Positions 23,914-38,099 of a DNA stretch of 64,000 nt are shown in pieces. Origin of the DNA: Himantopus leucocephalus. Its lineage: Eukaryota; Chordata; Aves; Charadriiformes; Recurvirostridae. The position numbers were made by a program, and so were the translations under genes. The DNA lies in assembly GCA_003993805.1 (NCBI GenBank), contig RSEF01000003.1:57547857-57611856 (forward strand). The letters are read 5' to 3'. Position 1 is the first letter of the stretch, and each line of letters starts with the position of its first letter. Below the pieces are notes generated by a model that saw only the letters and a program-made list of their open reading frames with translations, did no database searches and was not told the origin of the DNA.

Positions 23914-25724
23914 AATGCATTCCTTCCAGCATCTGCTGCCCATTAATTCATTAAAAGATTTTTTTTTTCTTTCAGAAGGCGGTTTACTTGGGAAATACAC
24001 TATTTTATACTATAGGGGTTCCCAGGCTGTCACATCTCTACCACTATCAAGCCAGGTACAACAGCGTACTATAAAATTTTACACGACATTTCACAGAGCT
24101 GGGTGCTTCCATCACTGTTGATCATGTCTGGAAATGGAAATTAGGGAACCTCTTGCCTCACATGCAGAGCTTGATTACAAGTCCATTGAAGCCTATTAAG
24201 AGCCTTTTCAAGAATTTCACTGTATTTGAGGACATGCACTCAGTGCATAAAGATTCATGGAATTTTTAATAAGCCCACTGCTAAATTGTCTTTACTGGGG
24301 GAAAAGTTTAGGAGGCAGCAGAAACTAAAGTTTGCAGTTTTAGTATAAAACTGCCTCATATCTGGTTAGATCGGTCCATGTCATGTGTCTTTAGTCACTT
24401 TATCCAAACAAAAATAAAACTAGATTCCAGCTTTAGAATAGTCTTCATTTAAAGACAGTTTATGATGATTGGAAAGTCAAAGTTCACTGACAGTAAGGTT
24501 CCTGGGTAGGCAACGTAATTTCAGTATTGTTCCTCAATGAGTGGTTTTGGAAAGATCCACGCTTCCCAAATGCTTCAATTAACCAAAGTTTAAGAAGAAA
24601 TTCAAGACTGTGTTATCAATTGATAAATCCATCTGTCAGTTAAGATCTCACAAAAGCTTATATTTAGATGCAAAGATTTTATTGCATTTGAGCTAACAAT
24701 ATCAACTGCCTGATAAGCAGAGCACTTCTACTAATATTTGGAGAATAAACCTTGACTGCTGGGCTTATCCCCTATCACTGAAGCAAAGCGAGAGAGTCTG
24801 CAGGCTGTCATTGTCTTAACTGGGAATTAAATCAGAACCTGTGCCAAAAGTAAAATGCAAGTAATTCCCCAGCATTTAAATAGTGAAACTGCATTGTTAG
24901 TGGAGCTGTTGATTTTTGTGGGTTTTATCACTTAAATGTCGTAATTGTAGGTTACTGGGACAAGCAGTTTTGCCACCACCACAAGTCAAAGGCATCATCA
25001 AAGAATGTCAGTGAAGCTTTGCACTCACTGAGTCTCATCTACCGGGGTGGGGGGGATCTTTGAGTAGTGTTTAAGAATTACATAAATCCAGTTTCTGCCT
25101 TGCCAGTGCCTTGGTCACCAGTGTAGTGCCCTGCTCAGAGCTTTCTGAGACTCCAGAATGACAAAGAATGAACTGTAACCGTTAAGGAACAGCTTGTAGT
25201 TGAGGAAAGTTTGGGAATTATCTTATAGTCATGAAAGATGCTAATTTTAGGTTACAGTCGTTAACACATTTTCATGATCGATTGCATAAAATTAGATTCT
25301 AACTGCCTCATTAGTAAACAATTTGTAATGCACAGGGAAGGGTAGACTGAGCAGTAGTGTCTGCCTTTGCATTCAGAAGGCTCTTTCAAAAGACTAATAT
25401 AAAGGGGTGCTTAAATAAAATTAATTTTCTGGATGCAAAAGATTGCTTACCAGGCTGACCAGATTCTTGTCAACCTAGTGAGAGGCTGAAAATCTGTTTG
25501 CAAAGCCAGTCTTGATGCAAATGTTACTGCACAGGAAAATAATTGCACCTTTTATCATGAAAATGTGAGCTCCAGATTTCAGGGAAACAGTGCACAATTT
25601 TGCAGAAGGGAACACAGAGGTCATTTTGTGTGCACGCTCATTAAGGAAAGGAATTGCACCAGAATGTGGGAGGGTAGAGACTAAAAATTCGAAGCTCCTA
25701 TGTCTGCAAGAAAACAGGGCAGTA
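23914..25724. other. Non-coding stretch, no feature recognised
   Basis: AT-rich unique sequence. I see no exon, repeat family or RNA gene. Confidence 0.5.
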
Positions 25725-25836
25725 TGTGTGCCACAGTGACTTATGACGTACAGACACCATACTGAAATGATTCTAAAAANGTGTGTGCCACAGTGACTTA
25801 TGATGTACAGACACCATACTGAAATGATTCTAAAAA
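25725..25836 (+). repeat. 55-bp duplication around a single N (25780)
   Basis: 25725-25779 and 25782-25836 differ by one visible base (GACGTAC against GATGTAC), with an N at 25780. This is probably an assembly join. Confidence 0.85.
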
Positions 25837-28789
25837 TCTTGAGGATGAAAATTAGTTTTACTGAAGATCAGTCACGAGAAGTTGTCCATCAGCTCTCCCC
25901 ATACAGATTAGTCAACTGTTATCCTTGAGCTTGTACAGGAATGCCTACTGGACCCATGCTTTATTCAGGCTCCAGTTCAGCGAGACTCGCAAGTATACAT
26001 ACAGAGTTAAACATGTATTGGCATTTCACTGGATTCTGGAGGATGCTGGTTTCAAGGATGAACTGGAGGCAGCAGCCTCACAAAGAGATACATGCCTCGC
26101 CTCAGGGTCCCAGCCAACAGTGCAGATATGTGCAAGGAAACACTGCAAATCTGAGGAGGGGCTTGCAGATCCCAGTCTCCGTCTGGGTCAGTTCCATTTG
26201 CTGTTCAGTGGGGAAACTGCACTGCCAGGAACAGTGTTACATCTGCAGAGAAAGAAACGGTTGAATAATGACATTTGAAACCTGCTCTGTGATTTAGGGA
26301 ACAAGAATAGAAGAAAATCTGCCTCTTACAGAGAGGCAGGTGTAACAGGAAAATACAGGGGTTGTACAATTATGTATTTATAAATAATTCTAATTTTTGA
26401 AGAGTATTTCAAGATGCTTTTAAGAAATCACTCAGATGCTGGGAAGTAATCATGGTCTCTTGGGCTTCCTTTCTCACCCTTTTAGTTTCAGGTGCCCATC
26501 CTGGGCCTGATCCTGACTGACTGAAATCCACGAGAGTTTTGGAGTAAAGCCTTTCTAGTGCTGTATTCAAGCTGCACGAAGCATAAGTCCTGTGGAACAG
26601 AAACACTGAGCTTTAAGCAACATGTTGGGATCATTTTCAGTTCCTCAATTTTTTCATTAACAACATTGATTTATTTTCACGCTGTCGCAGGCTGGTAGCG
26701 GTGCAGGCTGGGGCTGGACCAACAGTGCTTGGTTTTCTCCAAAGTGTTGTGTTTCCTCACCTGAATATGCCACTACTCCCATAGAAATGCAGTACTTAAC
26801 GCTGCTCAAGTGTTTACACAGAACCGTTGTAAAGCAGGCAGTAAATTACTTCCGTTACGGATAGACCAGTGGGTACGCTCTGATCACTGCCGCATTAACT
26901 GAATATTAATAATTAATGAAAAAAATACATGAAGAATAGTAAAACCGACTTGTTATGCTGTTGGGATAATATGACATTTACTGGCTGCTGTAGCTGTCCT
27001 GTACATGTGCTCTGGTGAAGGTCCTTGTGTGTCCCACAACAGCCTGTTCCCAGCCCAGAACACCTGGAGCCAGCTCACCCTGTTTATGGGCAGTTTTTTT
27101 ATTAACCATATTACACAGAACAAAACTCTTAATCCCGTAAGGCTCGGCCTTTGTTGTAGGGTCTGGATGGGCAATTCCAAGCAACCCTCACCTGATAAAC
27201 TTTCTTTCTTCCTGGTTGCCGGCTGTCCTTTGATGAGAGAATGTTCCAGGGAAATTCAAGATGAGCCTCACGTTCCTTCCTTCCTGTGAATAACAGGGAT
27301 GGCTCCGCTCCTCGCTCCACCGGGCTCTCCTCTCTCTCCCTCCTGGCCCGGGGGAAGAACTGGGACCCTTGGTGCAGCTGCCTCCCCAGCTGGGGTGAGG
27401 AGTGGGGGCTCAAAGAGGAGCTGAACCATGGGGTGGCTTGGAGGGCACTGTTGACAGGTTGTGAAAGGAAACAGAGCGGGCGTTGGGTACACAAGTATTG
27501 AAAAAGCAGCTTGGGGTTGGAAGATGCAAAAGGAATTGCTAAGCAGAGCAAATCCCGTAATAGCACCGTGGCTAAAAGTAGCAGAATCAGGCTGGTAAAC
27601 TCCATTTTCAGACTGGCACGCACAAGCTCTTAATCTAATATTTGATAAGGCCCATAAACAGCTGGATTACTGCGATCCTGTGATCAGGCTGACAGAATCA
27701 GCCTGATTCTGACCTCACACAAGTGCAAAAGAATTTCTGACTTTGTCCCTGTATGCTGCGTGCAGGTCTTTGGATAATACTTAAACCATGAACTCAGTTC
27801 AAGGTTATCATTTCACATTAACAAGGGTTGGCTGAGAGAGTAATCTAAAGTAACCAATTAAGAATTACAATGGGAGCCTGTCGTAGTGAAGTCATGGAAT
27901 TTTCTCCACTAAACGTTTCGGTTACAGGCCTGGTCCCGCCATCTTGACTCCGAAGGGCTTTGACATTGGGGCAGGATTGCACGCTTGAGTCCTGCGGGAA
28001 GGGGCTCGCTCACAAGCATCGCTAGTTTGCATTGAAACAACTCGCAGCTTTCATTCTCTGCTCTACAAGCAGGGTTTCACAGCAGCTGAGTTTCCTGTAA
28101 ATAGGTTCCACGGAATTAATTACTGGGTCTAAACATGATTCAATTACCTTTTTCATAATGTTCTGAGATTGCTTACAGGATGTGAATTTGAATCCATCTG
28201 GGTACTGGATCTGTAGCATTGCATTTCTTCTCAAGGGAGGAACAACCAAGTTACCAGAAGAACAAGAAAATAATCTAAATTCACATATAAATCCAGCAAT
28301 GTACTTGCCAGTGCGAGTTTTACTGTGTTTTGGGGTTTTTTTTTTAAGGACACTCATTGCAGAAATAAATCGTTTAACCACATGTAGTTGCTGCAATTAT
28401 TCCTCCCATGCATTAAAATTGTAAACAAAAATTTTACACCTGGAGTGGAAAAACTCAAACTCAGAATTTTACAGCCATGGTAAAAATCAGTGGTTAGAGA
28501 TTTTAGATCCAGGAGAGATAATTTTGATTATCTGCCTTGTCTAACATGAAACTCAGGTTGTCAGTCAGGAATTCCAGTAACTTGTTTTGGGCTTTGTTTG
28601 AGTTAGATTGTCCTGCTGAAATTTAACACCTGCAAAAGCAAACAAAACTTTTTCTTACTCCTTATTTAAGTCATTATTTACTCACCAGTTACTGTGTGGT
28701 GGCATTTGAAATACAATACTTAATTGCTGCTTGAAGCACAGAAAAAGAGATCGTTTGAAATACTGCACATTGGCAACCGTGGGGAAAAT
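25837..28789. other. Non-coding stretch, no feature recognised
   Basis: There are frames of about 100-165 codons (for example minus 27623-27129), but no recognisable domain or splice structure. Nothing else is supported. Confidence 0.5.
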
Positions 28790-28847
28790 GGTGGCTTTCT
28801 TTGCAAGCACATACAGCCATTACTCCACCCCGTGAATCAGATGCACA
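28790..28847 (+). repeat. 58-bp local repeat, copy 1
   Basis: It matches 29463-29520 in the same orientation at 50 of 58 positions by my count. Both begin GGTGGCTTTC and end ATGCACA or CTGCACA. The family is unknown. Confidence 0.7.
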
Positions 28848-29462
28848 TTTCTTTGCAAAGAAATCTTACTTGAAACACCACCACTATTTCAAGTGTCCTT
28901 AGCGCTGCACTGATGATACTGCATGCTGCATTTGAAGGTAATCCCTGTAAAGAGGGGATTTTTGTTACATTCCTTTTTTAAAAAAAAATAAAATAAGGGT
29001 GCAGACTGAACTCTGAGACAAGAAAGAACTTTGTGCAAGTCTATGCTGTTATCTAAAGAATATTGTTTCTTATCTCTCTGGGTTTGTACAGCACAGCTAA
29101 ACCCACTACAGTGATGAGTGAGCAGTTATTTCAGGCGACAGGGGTGGAGGGTACTGAGAGCAATGCAGGGAAGGAGCACATTTAGAGATCAGGAAAGATA
29201 ATACAGTAGGAAATTATTCCTTGCTGTGACATTGCTCGCTTATGGGACAGCCTCCTAAAGGGATCGAGAGAGTTCCCATCAATTTGAACACCACTGGAAA
29301 AAATGCTGTGTTGCTAGAGATGGTTGCATTCAGAGACAATAGCGTGGGTGACGTGCTTTCGTCAGTCCTGTCCACATCGGTTTCTGGGAGCACCTTGGGT
29401 GCAGCTCTCCAGGATGCCCCAGTGCCACATCTGCATCGTGGAGGGTCCCCACCTGTGAGACC

Positions 29463-29520
29463 GGTGGCTTTCCTTGCAAGCACGTCCAGCTGTTCCTCCA
29501 CCCTGTGAATCAGCTGCACA
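29463..29520 (+). repeat. 58-bp local repeat, copy 2
   Basis: Second copy of the unit at 28790-28847. The flanking sequences of the two copies do not obviously align, so this is either a dispersed repeat or an old local duplication. Confidence 0.7.
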
Positions 29521-32500
29521 CGCACACCCTGTTTTGTTGTCGTCTCTAAGGCCCTTTTGGCATGTTCCTGCCCCACAGTGTCAGGCAGGTGAAGGGAAGC
29601 TCAGCCCACAGCCAGGACTCTCAGTTTCCCCACTCTGTGCTGCTGTCCTGCCTGGCAGAGCAGCCATGGAGGGCTGGGCAGGGAAACTGCCCCGCAGGCC
29701 TGGCCTGCCATGTCTGCACGGAGTGGGCCCAGCCCTTCTCGCGGGCTTTCGCAAAGACCAGTTTCCCCATGGACAGCAGACAAGAAGCCACTCGTGGCCC
29801 TAGGCCCAGAGCACCCAGACACTGAACTGAGGCCATGCCTGGGGCGACTGCGCTTCAACACGCTGTGTCAAAACCAGTGTATGTTAGCCAGTATGGCTTA
29901 CTGTGAAGCCCTTATTGTAACAACACCCCAAGCGCTAACAGCGTTTGGCCTTAAAACTGAACTCTGTGAAAGGCCAGAGCTGATGTCGTACTTTCACCTC
30001 ACTCTCCATCTGCCCTGGCAGGCAGACCACAGTCAGGGAGAACAACGCAGGGCAACGCGCTTTCTCATAGGAAAATGCCACACGTAACAGCATAGCATGC
30101 TTTAGGGACAATATGGTTCACCCACGTCTACAAGGTGTCTCCAGCCCTTGTGCTCCTGGTCTCTCTCAGATCCAGGATCAAGTTGGGGATGGCTTTGGAG
30201 ATAATCCAAGGCAGGTCTATGAGGGTCTCTAATGGACATGTATTTGTGTTAAACCATGCAAAGCAAAGTCCGTAAGGCCAAATGACAAAGTTGGGAAAAA
30301 CAGACAAACTTCTTGGATACAGAAACTCTACTTCATGCCTGATTGCTGCAACAAGAATGTTTTTAGCACTCCAAGATAATTAAACATACTGAACAATTAG
30401 CTCATGAACCATCAGCTCTGGAGTCACCAGATCCTCACCCTCGACTGATACCAGGTGGAGGGACACAACACCCTGCTTCTGGAGTCCAGCAGCACCTCAC
30501 CCTTCTCCTCCCACACTGTAAGCGTTTGAAGGTCAAAACAGAGCAGTGGACCAACAAATCAGGCTCCAAAGGCGTTGCTAGCAATTGCTGAGAGGTCATG
30601 CAGATGAAACCGCAGCACAGAAGGTGATTGTAAGGTTACATGTTACGTGTAACCAAACAGATTTGCCCCCTCATCTTACATTTGCCTTTTATTAAAAGAG
30701 ACTAAAGAATTCATCATTCCACCTTTAAAAGATAATCAGCTTATTGGTAAGTGAAACACTGAGCTGAGCCGTGTTCTGCCCAGGAGCAAATCAAGTCTGT
30801 GTGAAATCCTGGTTACATCTGAGGCAGCACTTCAGCTCTATTTTGAAGGCTCAAGTGGTACTCAGTACATAGGTCCCAAGTTACCTGCTGCAAACAGGTG
30901 AAATCCACCTGCTATTTTAAAGGTAGCATAATGATATTATTTTCCAAAGTGTTTTTGAGTTGCTAGCCAACATGCTACAAGACTGGATGTTTATCTTTTG
31001 TGTCATGCGTCAGAGGTAATTACTTCACAAACTAGGTGTGTCATTGGGAAGCACTGAAAACTCCCTTTGTTTCAGGTTGCCTGCATGCCTCAGTGTGGCA
31101 GGTGAGCAGTAATCAACCTGATCCCCTTCTCCTCCAGCGAGGCCCCACAGAAGTTATTTGGTTTGGTAGCCTCTTTGTTTCGGAGTTACAGGCTTTAAGG
31201 CAGCTGGGGCTGATTAGATAAGGTGACTGTGTATCTGCAGCCTCGACATAAAATGGATTTAGTTTGCGCTCAGTGTTTAGCAGGGTTGTTGAAAACTAAT
31301 TAAGGATATATGTAGCCATTTGTAAATTGTGTATGAGCTGTTTGCTATGAAACACAAATAGCTTTTTCTCATGAATGAATATTTAATTGAGGTACAGTTC
31401 CAGCTAAACCCTTGCAAAATATCAGAGTTAAAATTAAAGTCTGGTGAAAGTAGGCAGTGTTCTTCTTTGTTTAGCAGTGTCACCCTGCTTATACCTGCCT
31501 TGTATTTGGTCTTGCGTCTATCAGTGCCCGCCTGTTTTCAGCATTATTGTGTTATCACAGAGCAAACAGAGGATTTCCCAAGAGATAGGTGGATTCTTGT
31601 ACTTCAGACTCCAGCTTAGTGTCTTACTCATGATATATTAAGGTCAAAATTACACGCCTTTATCTGCGAGAGAAGTCTCCATTGTATATTCACTTCTAAT
31701 TCAGTGCTGGGAGTTCCCTGTGCAGCCTGCCCTGCCGTTGGGCAGCTGCAGCCTGAGCGGAGCAGACATAACTTTAGCTCCTCATGGTACTTGGAAATGT
31801 TCTTGTCTACAGCAGAGGCAAGTGATGCAGAGCAGGAGGGCTAATGTATGACCAATAATAAACAGCAGCACCAATATTACATATTTATTGTTTCTCTTGC
31901 TATTGGATGCAGCTGTTAAGGCTAACCAGCCTTATGGTATAAAATAAACCTGATCTCTAATGTTCAAAGGGGGAGAGGCCTTGTTGCATAGAGCACTTAA
32001 ACGAGGCTAGGCAAAATAGGGGAAGATAATCTGAACGAGACAGTACTGATTGGAAAAATAGGCTAGAGTGTTATTTGGGACCTTCTGAACTTTACCTAGT
32101 AACCTCTGCATCACGCAATTCTTTCTGTTTCCATTAGGGAAAAATGAGAGAAAATGGTCTTTTATTTTGATAGTTGGCACCAAACCGCACAGTAATGGAC
32201 AGCTTCTATTACTGACTTAGCTGAGGCAAGAGCCATGCTAGATGTTTTATCTTGGCTCAGTATTTAACTGCAAATTGCATTGTAGATAGCGCATCTTCTG
32301 AAATTGAATGAGAAATACAAGTACCAGTCAATGCAAACAACTTTCACAACTTGTACTGAAAGAGCACTTGGCCGTAGAGAGAACTGGACAGGAGGTAGAA
32401 TCACTATCATTCAGTCTTGAGACTGGGATTTAAGGCCTTTCTAATGTTACAGCCTTGATTTGAGAATCACCAGGCAAAACTCAACAGCTAAGTTTATGCT

Positions 32501-34633
32501 GAAAGTCAAACATGGTCCTTCTGATCTTAAAAGGTGTGAGTCAGCATCATATCACAGGAAAAAAAAATGTAGTCTATCTCCATTAATTGTACATTGAACT
32601 CTACACTCTTATTTTAGCCCTGAAATTCTGAATTTTGGCACTCTTAGCTAAGTTGAAATAGCTTATTATTTGTATTTTTGAACTCTTACAACCTCATTCC
32701 CACAGTGACAGCAATACATATGGCATCAGTATATACAATTATGAAACAACTTGGAGTAAAAAAACCTCCTGTACATAGACTGATGAATTATGTCTCCCTC
32801 TATTAACCAGTGGACATTTATTTTGCCTCTACCTTCCTTACTACTCACACCTGCTCTAAGCACACATCTGTGCTCTGCTCTATTTGTGAAGTGCATGAAC
32901 TAAGTTCATTACTTAACCTGCTTTTTTTGTCAACACTGTCTTTATGAATCTCTAGTTTGATGTTAAAAAAAAAAAAAACCAAAAACAAAACTAAAAGAGC
33001 CGGTCCCCACAGAAAGAGTTCAGACTTGCAGGGGGTATTTGCAGTATATGGCACTCAGCTCTGCTTTTAATCAGACTCCAAATAAAAAAGCACAAAGGAA
33101 GATATCAAGGTGGAATAGAGATTACTTAACCAAGGGAACTCCCTTCCTCTTTCCTTTCTTATCATACGCATTAAGATCATTATTTCATTCTGAGACGTAA
33201 AAGCTGCGTTGCCCCTAGTTTCCATTTGCTTTGAGTCTTCAACAAACATGGCTGGATTTACACGTGTGGTATACTCTCCACAAATTCAGTATGTCATGAG
33301 CTTCATTTGTCATTTTACACGTTTTTAAACAATGCTTTGTGACATGGTTGTTCTCATTCAATAGATACAGAAAACTTTCAGTGCTTTTTCTATTTGTTTA
33401 TTTTTGCTGGGAAGATCAATAATTCATTGCGGATTTCAGTTACACAGATGATTACCATAGATTTTCCTTCCCTGATCACATGCATGTTTAAACCTGCCTT
33501 TACTTTGAGTAATATTTTATGTATATTTTACCTATCACTAAGTCTTGCCTTCCCCATCCATTGTAAATAATTTCTCAGTCTCGGCATACTCCAAATGTAA
33601 ATGCCAAATTACGTTTTGTTTCAGTCCACAAGAAGATTTTATTGCACACTTTGCATCACTCCCTGTGAAAGTTTCCTATGGAAGACAAGTGAAGAATGTG
33701 TTACCAGAGTTGTTACTAAGACGACATGAGAACAGAAAGAAAACTGGCCTTGGGACTTTTCAGAATTTTTGCCGAGGAGAAGAAACATATTTATAATCTT
33801 CCTTTAAGCTTTTCTCTCTTTTTATGATGGGTAAGAACAAACCAGATAAAAGCTTGAAGTCTTGTCTGCTTCTTTTTCCTTCTTACCACATTTTAAAATA
33901 ATCCTTCATAAACTTCATTATATGTACATTTCTTCATAACCTAGCATGTCCCCATAGGGCTCCATGATGATCAATCAGAGGGTCAGGTAATCCCAAGGAA
34001 CACTTGGGGGTGCAGCTGGAAAATAAAATTAATGCAAACGTAAGGGTTTTCCAGCATGTAACCATTGGATCATATAATGAGGTTTATTTACAGGCCTGAA
34101 CCCACCTAACTATTTGCTAGTACAAAATAAACTTGTGGCAATCCACGCTTACTGGAAAAAAACATTAAATGAATTTGGCAGCAGCTTCTCATTTAGAAAC
34201 AACCAAAAACGAGGCACAAGCTTTGCACTCTTTTGCCTTGTATATCCCCTTCAAAAGAAACACAGAGAATGTCAACAGTGCTTTGTCAATAGATCCTGGT
34301 CAACTGTGACCTGAATTCATTGGGTTTTCAATAAGCTCAGTGTGGGTAGTGGGAAAGCAGCTCTCAGTGCAGACAGAACTAGAACTCTGCAGGTCCTTGG
34401 CCACTCCTCCTGACGACTGACATTTCAGGAATTGTAATGACAAAATTTCAGAAGCTGCAATGGGGAATAAACTGCCTATTCAGTCATGCACAGTGAAAAG
34501 GAAACTATTGTCAATAAAACGATATGGTTCTTTTTCTTCCTACAGTTCTTCCAGTTGACAAAATCACCCTCTTGACTGTCCTAGATGAGAGCAAATCTTG
34601 TTAAATCTATACAACAGGGTGCAGAATGTGGCA
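29521..34633. other. Non-coding stretch, no feature recognised
   Basis: I recognise no exons. A plus-strand frame at 33545-33796 follows an acceptor-like TTTGTTTCAG (about 33617-33626) but encodes nothing familiar. Confidence 0.5.
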
Positions 34634-34689
34634 TCCTTTCTTTTAACCTCTATACTGAATGTCCTTTCTTTTAACTGCTATACTAAATG
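34634..34689 (+). repeat. Tandem duplication, two 28-bp units
   Basis: Units 34634-34661 and 34662-34689 both start TCCTTTCTTTTAAC and end TATACT-AATG, with a few substitutions. This is a simple old tandem duplication. Confidence 0.85.
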
Positions 34690-37600
34690 CAGTCTGGGAG
34701 TTGTCAAGAGGACAGACTTAGCTACTATAGGTTTCCAGTTAGTAAAAAAGCCCCAGAGTAAAACTGCAAACGAACCAGCAGAGGTGCTGCAGAACTCTTC
34801 CAGCTATGCCTTGCCAAAAATCCTAAACCTGGATGAAGCTTTCTATGTGGAGAAACAAGGAGTTCAAGGCTGCCTCTTGTTGAGACTATTGATTTTGCAT
34901 GAATGACCAAAAATGGTGTTTTTAGAGCACAGGATTCCATGTTTCCCAATTCCAGGACGATCCAGCTTAGGAGGTTTTATGTTGCCTAAATATTGGCTGT
35001 CACCAAGCCTGTTAAGCAAAATCCACTTTATAGCGATAGGACTTGCTTGAGCAAATTCTGGCAAACACTGGAATTCATAAATGTTTTGCATCAAGTTGGA
35101 AAGTTATTACAGATTAAAGTAGAACAGGAAAATTAAATGGGTCTTCTCTTTAAAATAGGGAAGGCAGGCTTGATGAGGATGACAGCACAGTTTGGTTAGG
35201 GGTCAGTAAGGTACGGGAACTGTTACAGAGAAGAAAACAGAAACTGGGTTCTGCTCGTGACCTGCTGAGCAATTGAGATCCTTTCATCACCTCCTCTGCC
35301 TTAGTAATTCCTGTAAATTGTTATTAATCCTATCCTCTTAATAAAGCAGGTTAAGAATAAGTGCTGGATCAGAGCAGATCTTAATCCTGTAACCTAAAGG
35401 CTTCATTTTGATTTGGGTCTTATGCTTATTTGTGAGGTCTGACTGAAGATGCTGTAGTTAGAGTGGCTGTAAAAGCTCTCTCTTGCTTAGCTAATGCCTA
35501 AAATCTAGAAGTAACAAAGTTCCATAGATTTTTCATGTGAAAATTTCCCCGGCTTCTACATTTAGATCTGGGGTTTTTTCATACTTGTATTTCTGCCCCA
35601 GGCTGTCTTGATGGGCGTTGATTGCATTGTGCCCATTTTATGCCTGCTCCGATGTTCCCTTGCCTGAACTCCAGAGGGGATTCAGTCTGTAAGCATTCAC
35701 AGATGATGCTTCTCAGGATTACACATGATGCCCATGCCCCAAAAATGAAATATGCTGATTGTCAGGACACTCTCAGGAAAGCCAGAGAACTGGGGGCTTT
35801 CATCCACCCTCTGGAGGAGAGGGGAGGTAGGCTAGTTGAACTGCATTTGCAAAGAATAAGTAGGCTTCTGTATAAAAGGGAGGGATGGACTGGCATTATA
35901 TACCGTCCTATCCATTTGAGGGGCAGGTGGGGAGAGAAACATAAAGAGCTCAGGGACCCAGCTATAGAAGAGACATTCTTGGTGTAACAAAGACACCTTG
36001 TTACCCCACCTAACTGACTGTTTAATAAGACACTGTGCTCTGCAGTCAAGGGGGGTTGAAAATGCACCTAGCAGAAGGCAAAAGCCCAAGGAGGAGTCAA
36101 AGGGTCTCTCATGTGTGCTCCAAGCTGGCAGTTGTTCTGGTTCCTTCCACAGAAGACAATTCTGCGTGTGTAAGCTCAACATGTTCATGGTGGCTGGTTT
36201 TGGGTGGAGTGGCATTGAGTAAGCTGGTAGTTATGGATACCATTGAGGTATCTACCTTTCCCCGTGTATTGCAGGTGATTGTGGGAGAATGGCACAAGGT
36301 TATGTGCTGTGGCAAACAGGAACCTAAAGATTGTATGTTGCCACACTTAATTATTAGTCACTGAAATTCCTTTTGCCTCTAGGTCTCTGTGGTTAGGAAG
36401 CAATGGTAAATGTAAAAAAAAAAAATAATCAGGGGTTTAAGCTTGGATATATAACTAAATATGGAAACAAATACCTGACTGATTCAAGACATTGAAGAGA
36501 TTATGATCTATTAAATGAGGCATCACTCTGACATGGAATCACTCAAAGGTGAAGCCCCAGGGTGATGGCCTCTAAGCCCATATTGAGCTATGGTCAGGAA
36601 AGGATTTTGGGAATGAAAATCTCCCAGGATAGAAATGGGCTTCCCATTAGATCCGTGCAATACCCTGTTTCTAGGGTATGCAGACAAACACACTTCTTTT
36701 GGCTTTTCTTTTTCCAATCACAGCCAAAATCTGGATTTTAAGACTAAGGAATGAAAATATCTCATCTCTAACCTTTCCCACCCCCAAAAAATTCCATGAA
36801 CAGCACTTAGGGTTCTGCGTGAGAGCTGCAAAAGCTGGGTTCTTACAGCACTCCTTACTTGAAGCAGTTGTTCCTTGTGCTTGGCAGCTGACCCAAAACA
36901 CTGTGATAATCTGGTCTGGTCCATCCCCAGTATCACGCTACTGAATAAGGCATGAATCCCAACATAAACTTATTGCTTAACAGAAGAGCATAGAAAGCCT
37001 ACTCACAAATCATATTTTGTTAAATTTACCTGATCCAAGTAAATCTTCGTGGAATTGTTTCATCTGAAAATGAAGGCCGTACCTGTTTCCCAAAGATGCT
37101 TGATCCCATGGCACTTTTCTTAGAATCTAGTCAGCTTGGACTATTTCTTCTCACCTGCTGTTGCAAGCTGCCACCCCCAAGGCTCCATTTTGAAGGTAAA
37201 GCCTCCTCTAATCCCTGAGGATCATGCGACAGGAAAGGAATATAACTGTGAATTCTCTCAGCTGCCAACTTGGCTCTCCTCCCTTTTCTCCCACAGACCT
37301 GACACAGTAACGATTCTTTTAATTTAAAGTGGCAATACCAATTGCTGCCTAGTGGACTCTGTGAGGGAGGGCACCATTTGGACCTTCTCCAATGCAGGAA
37401 CTGTATTGTTAGGGCTGTCCTTTTTGTTACCACCCCTTGATATTTCCCAGGCTCTCCACTGCCCTATGTATTTTCCATTTAGTGGGTTGTTATTTGCCTT
37501 GTTCTGTGCCTCCCTGTTCCCATCCTATGCCTTTTCTGCCCAAACAGCCAGACGCTGCTCGAAGCGGGGATGCTGCAGACAGCCGTTTGGGTACAGGCTG

Positions 37601-38099
37601 CGCGATTTCTTTAATCTTACAGCTCAGCTACATGCCATTGCCGGCACAGCGGAAGAACTGCGTCCTACAGGCCGTTGCCCATGACTATGTAAATACAATG
37701 TGCTCTTACGACCAGCCAAGCGAGGAGATGCTGTGGGAGGCGAGCAGCTCCCACAGGGCTGGCGGATACTTTTATCTGCAGGAGCATGTTCATGAATGAA
37801 GAGGGAGAAGGAACAAGGGGCAGAGGTGCAGACTTTGTCATCTTTGTGCGCCTGTAGATTGTTAGGCGACTTGCGTTATCTTTTCTGGTCTTGAGGAAGG
37901 ATCGGGGCCAACTGAAGTAGACTCTTTGCTTTCTAGTTTCTGAGCTTAGGATTTTCAAACTTTTCTCTCTTGCTGCCGTTGCTGAAAACGTGCTTTAATA
38001 CAGAAAACAATCCTGTGTTTTGTTAAGTAACCATATCTCCCAGCTTTGGACTCCAAGAAACACACTGACTGTTACGGACTAGCAATAAAGCAGAAGAAT
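34690..38099. other. Intergenic sequence upstream of EZR, no gene recognised
   Basis: No recognisable exon, and no sign of RSPH3, the next gene in this direction in mammals. Overlapping 90-130-codon frames at 35.6-37.8 kb look random. Confidence 0.5.

Noticed and set aside
27129..27623. 164-codon minus-strand frame with a hydrophobic start (LILLLLATVLL) resembling a signal peptide
   Set aside because: The rest is low-complexity Ser/Arg/Pro-rich with no family resemblance. A single chance frame is the simpler reading.
33545..33796. Plus-strand frame after an acceptor-like TTTGTTTCAG
   Set aside because: No recognisable protein, and no matching neighbouring exons.
22331..38099. Search for RSPH3 exons, expected upstream of EZR from mammalian gene order
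   Set aside because: I saw no Glu/Arg-rich coiled-coil exon or other RSPH3-like segment. It may lie left of the window.
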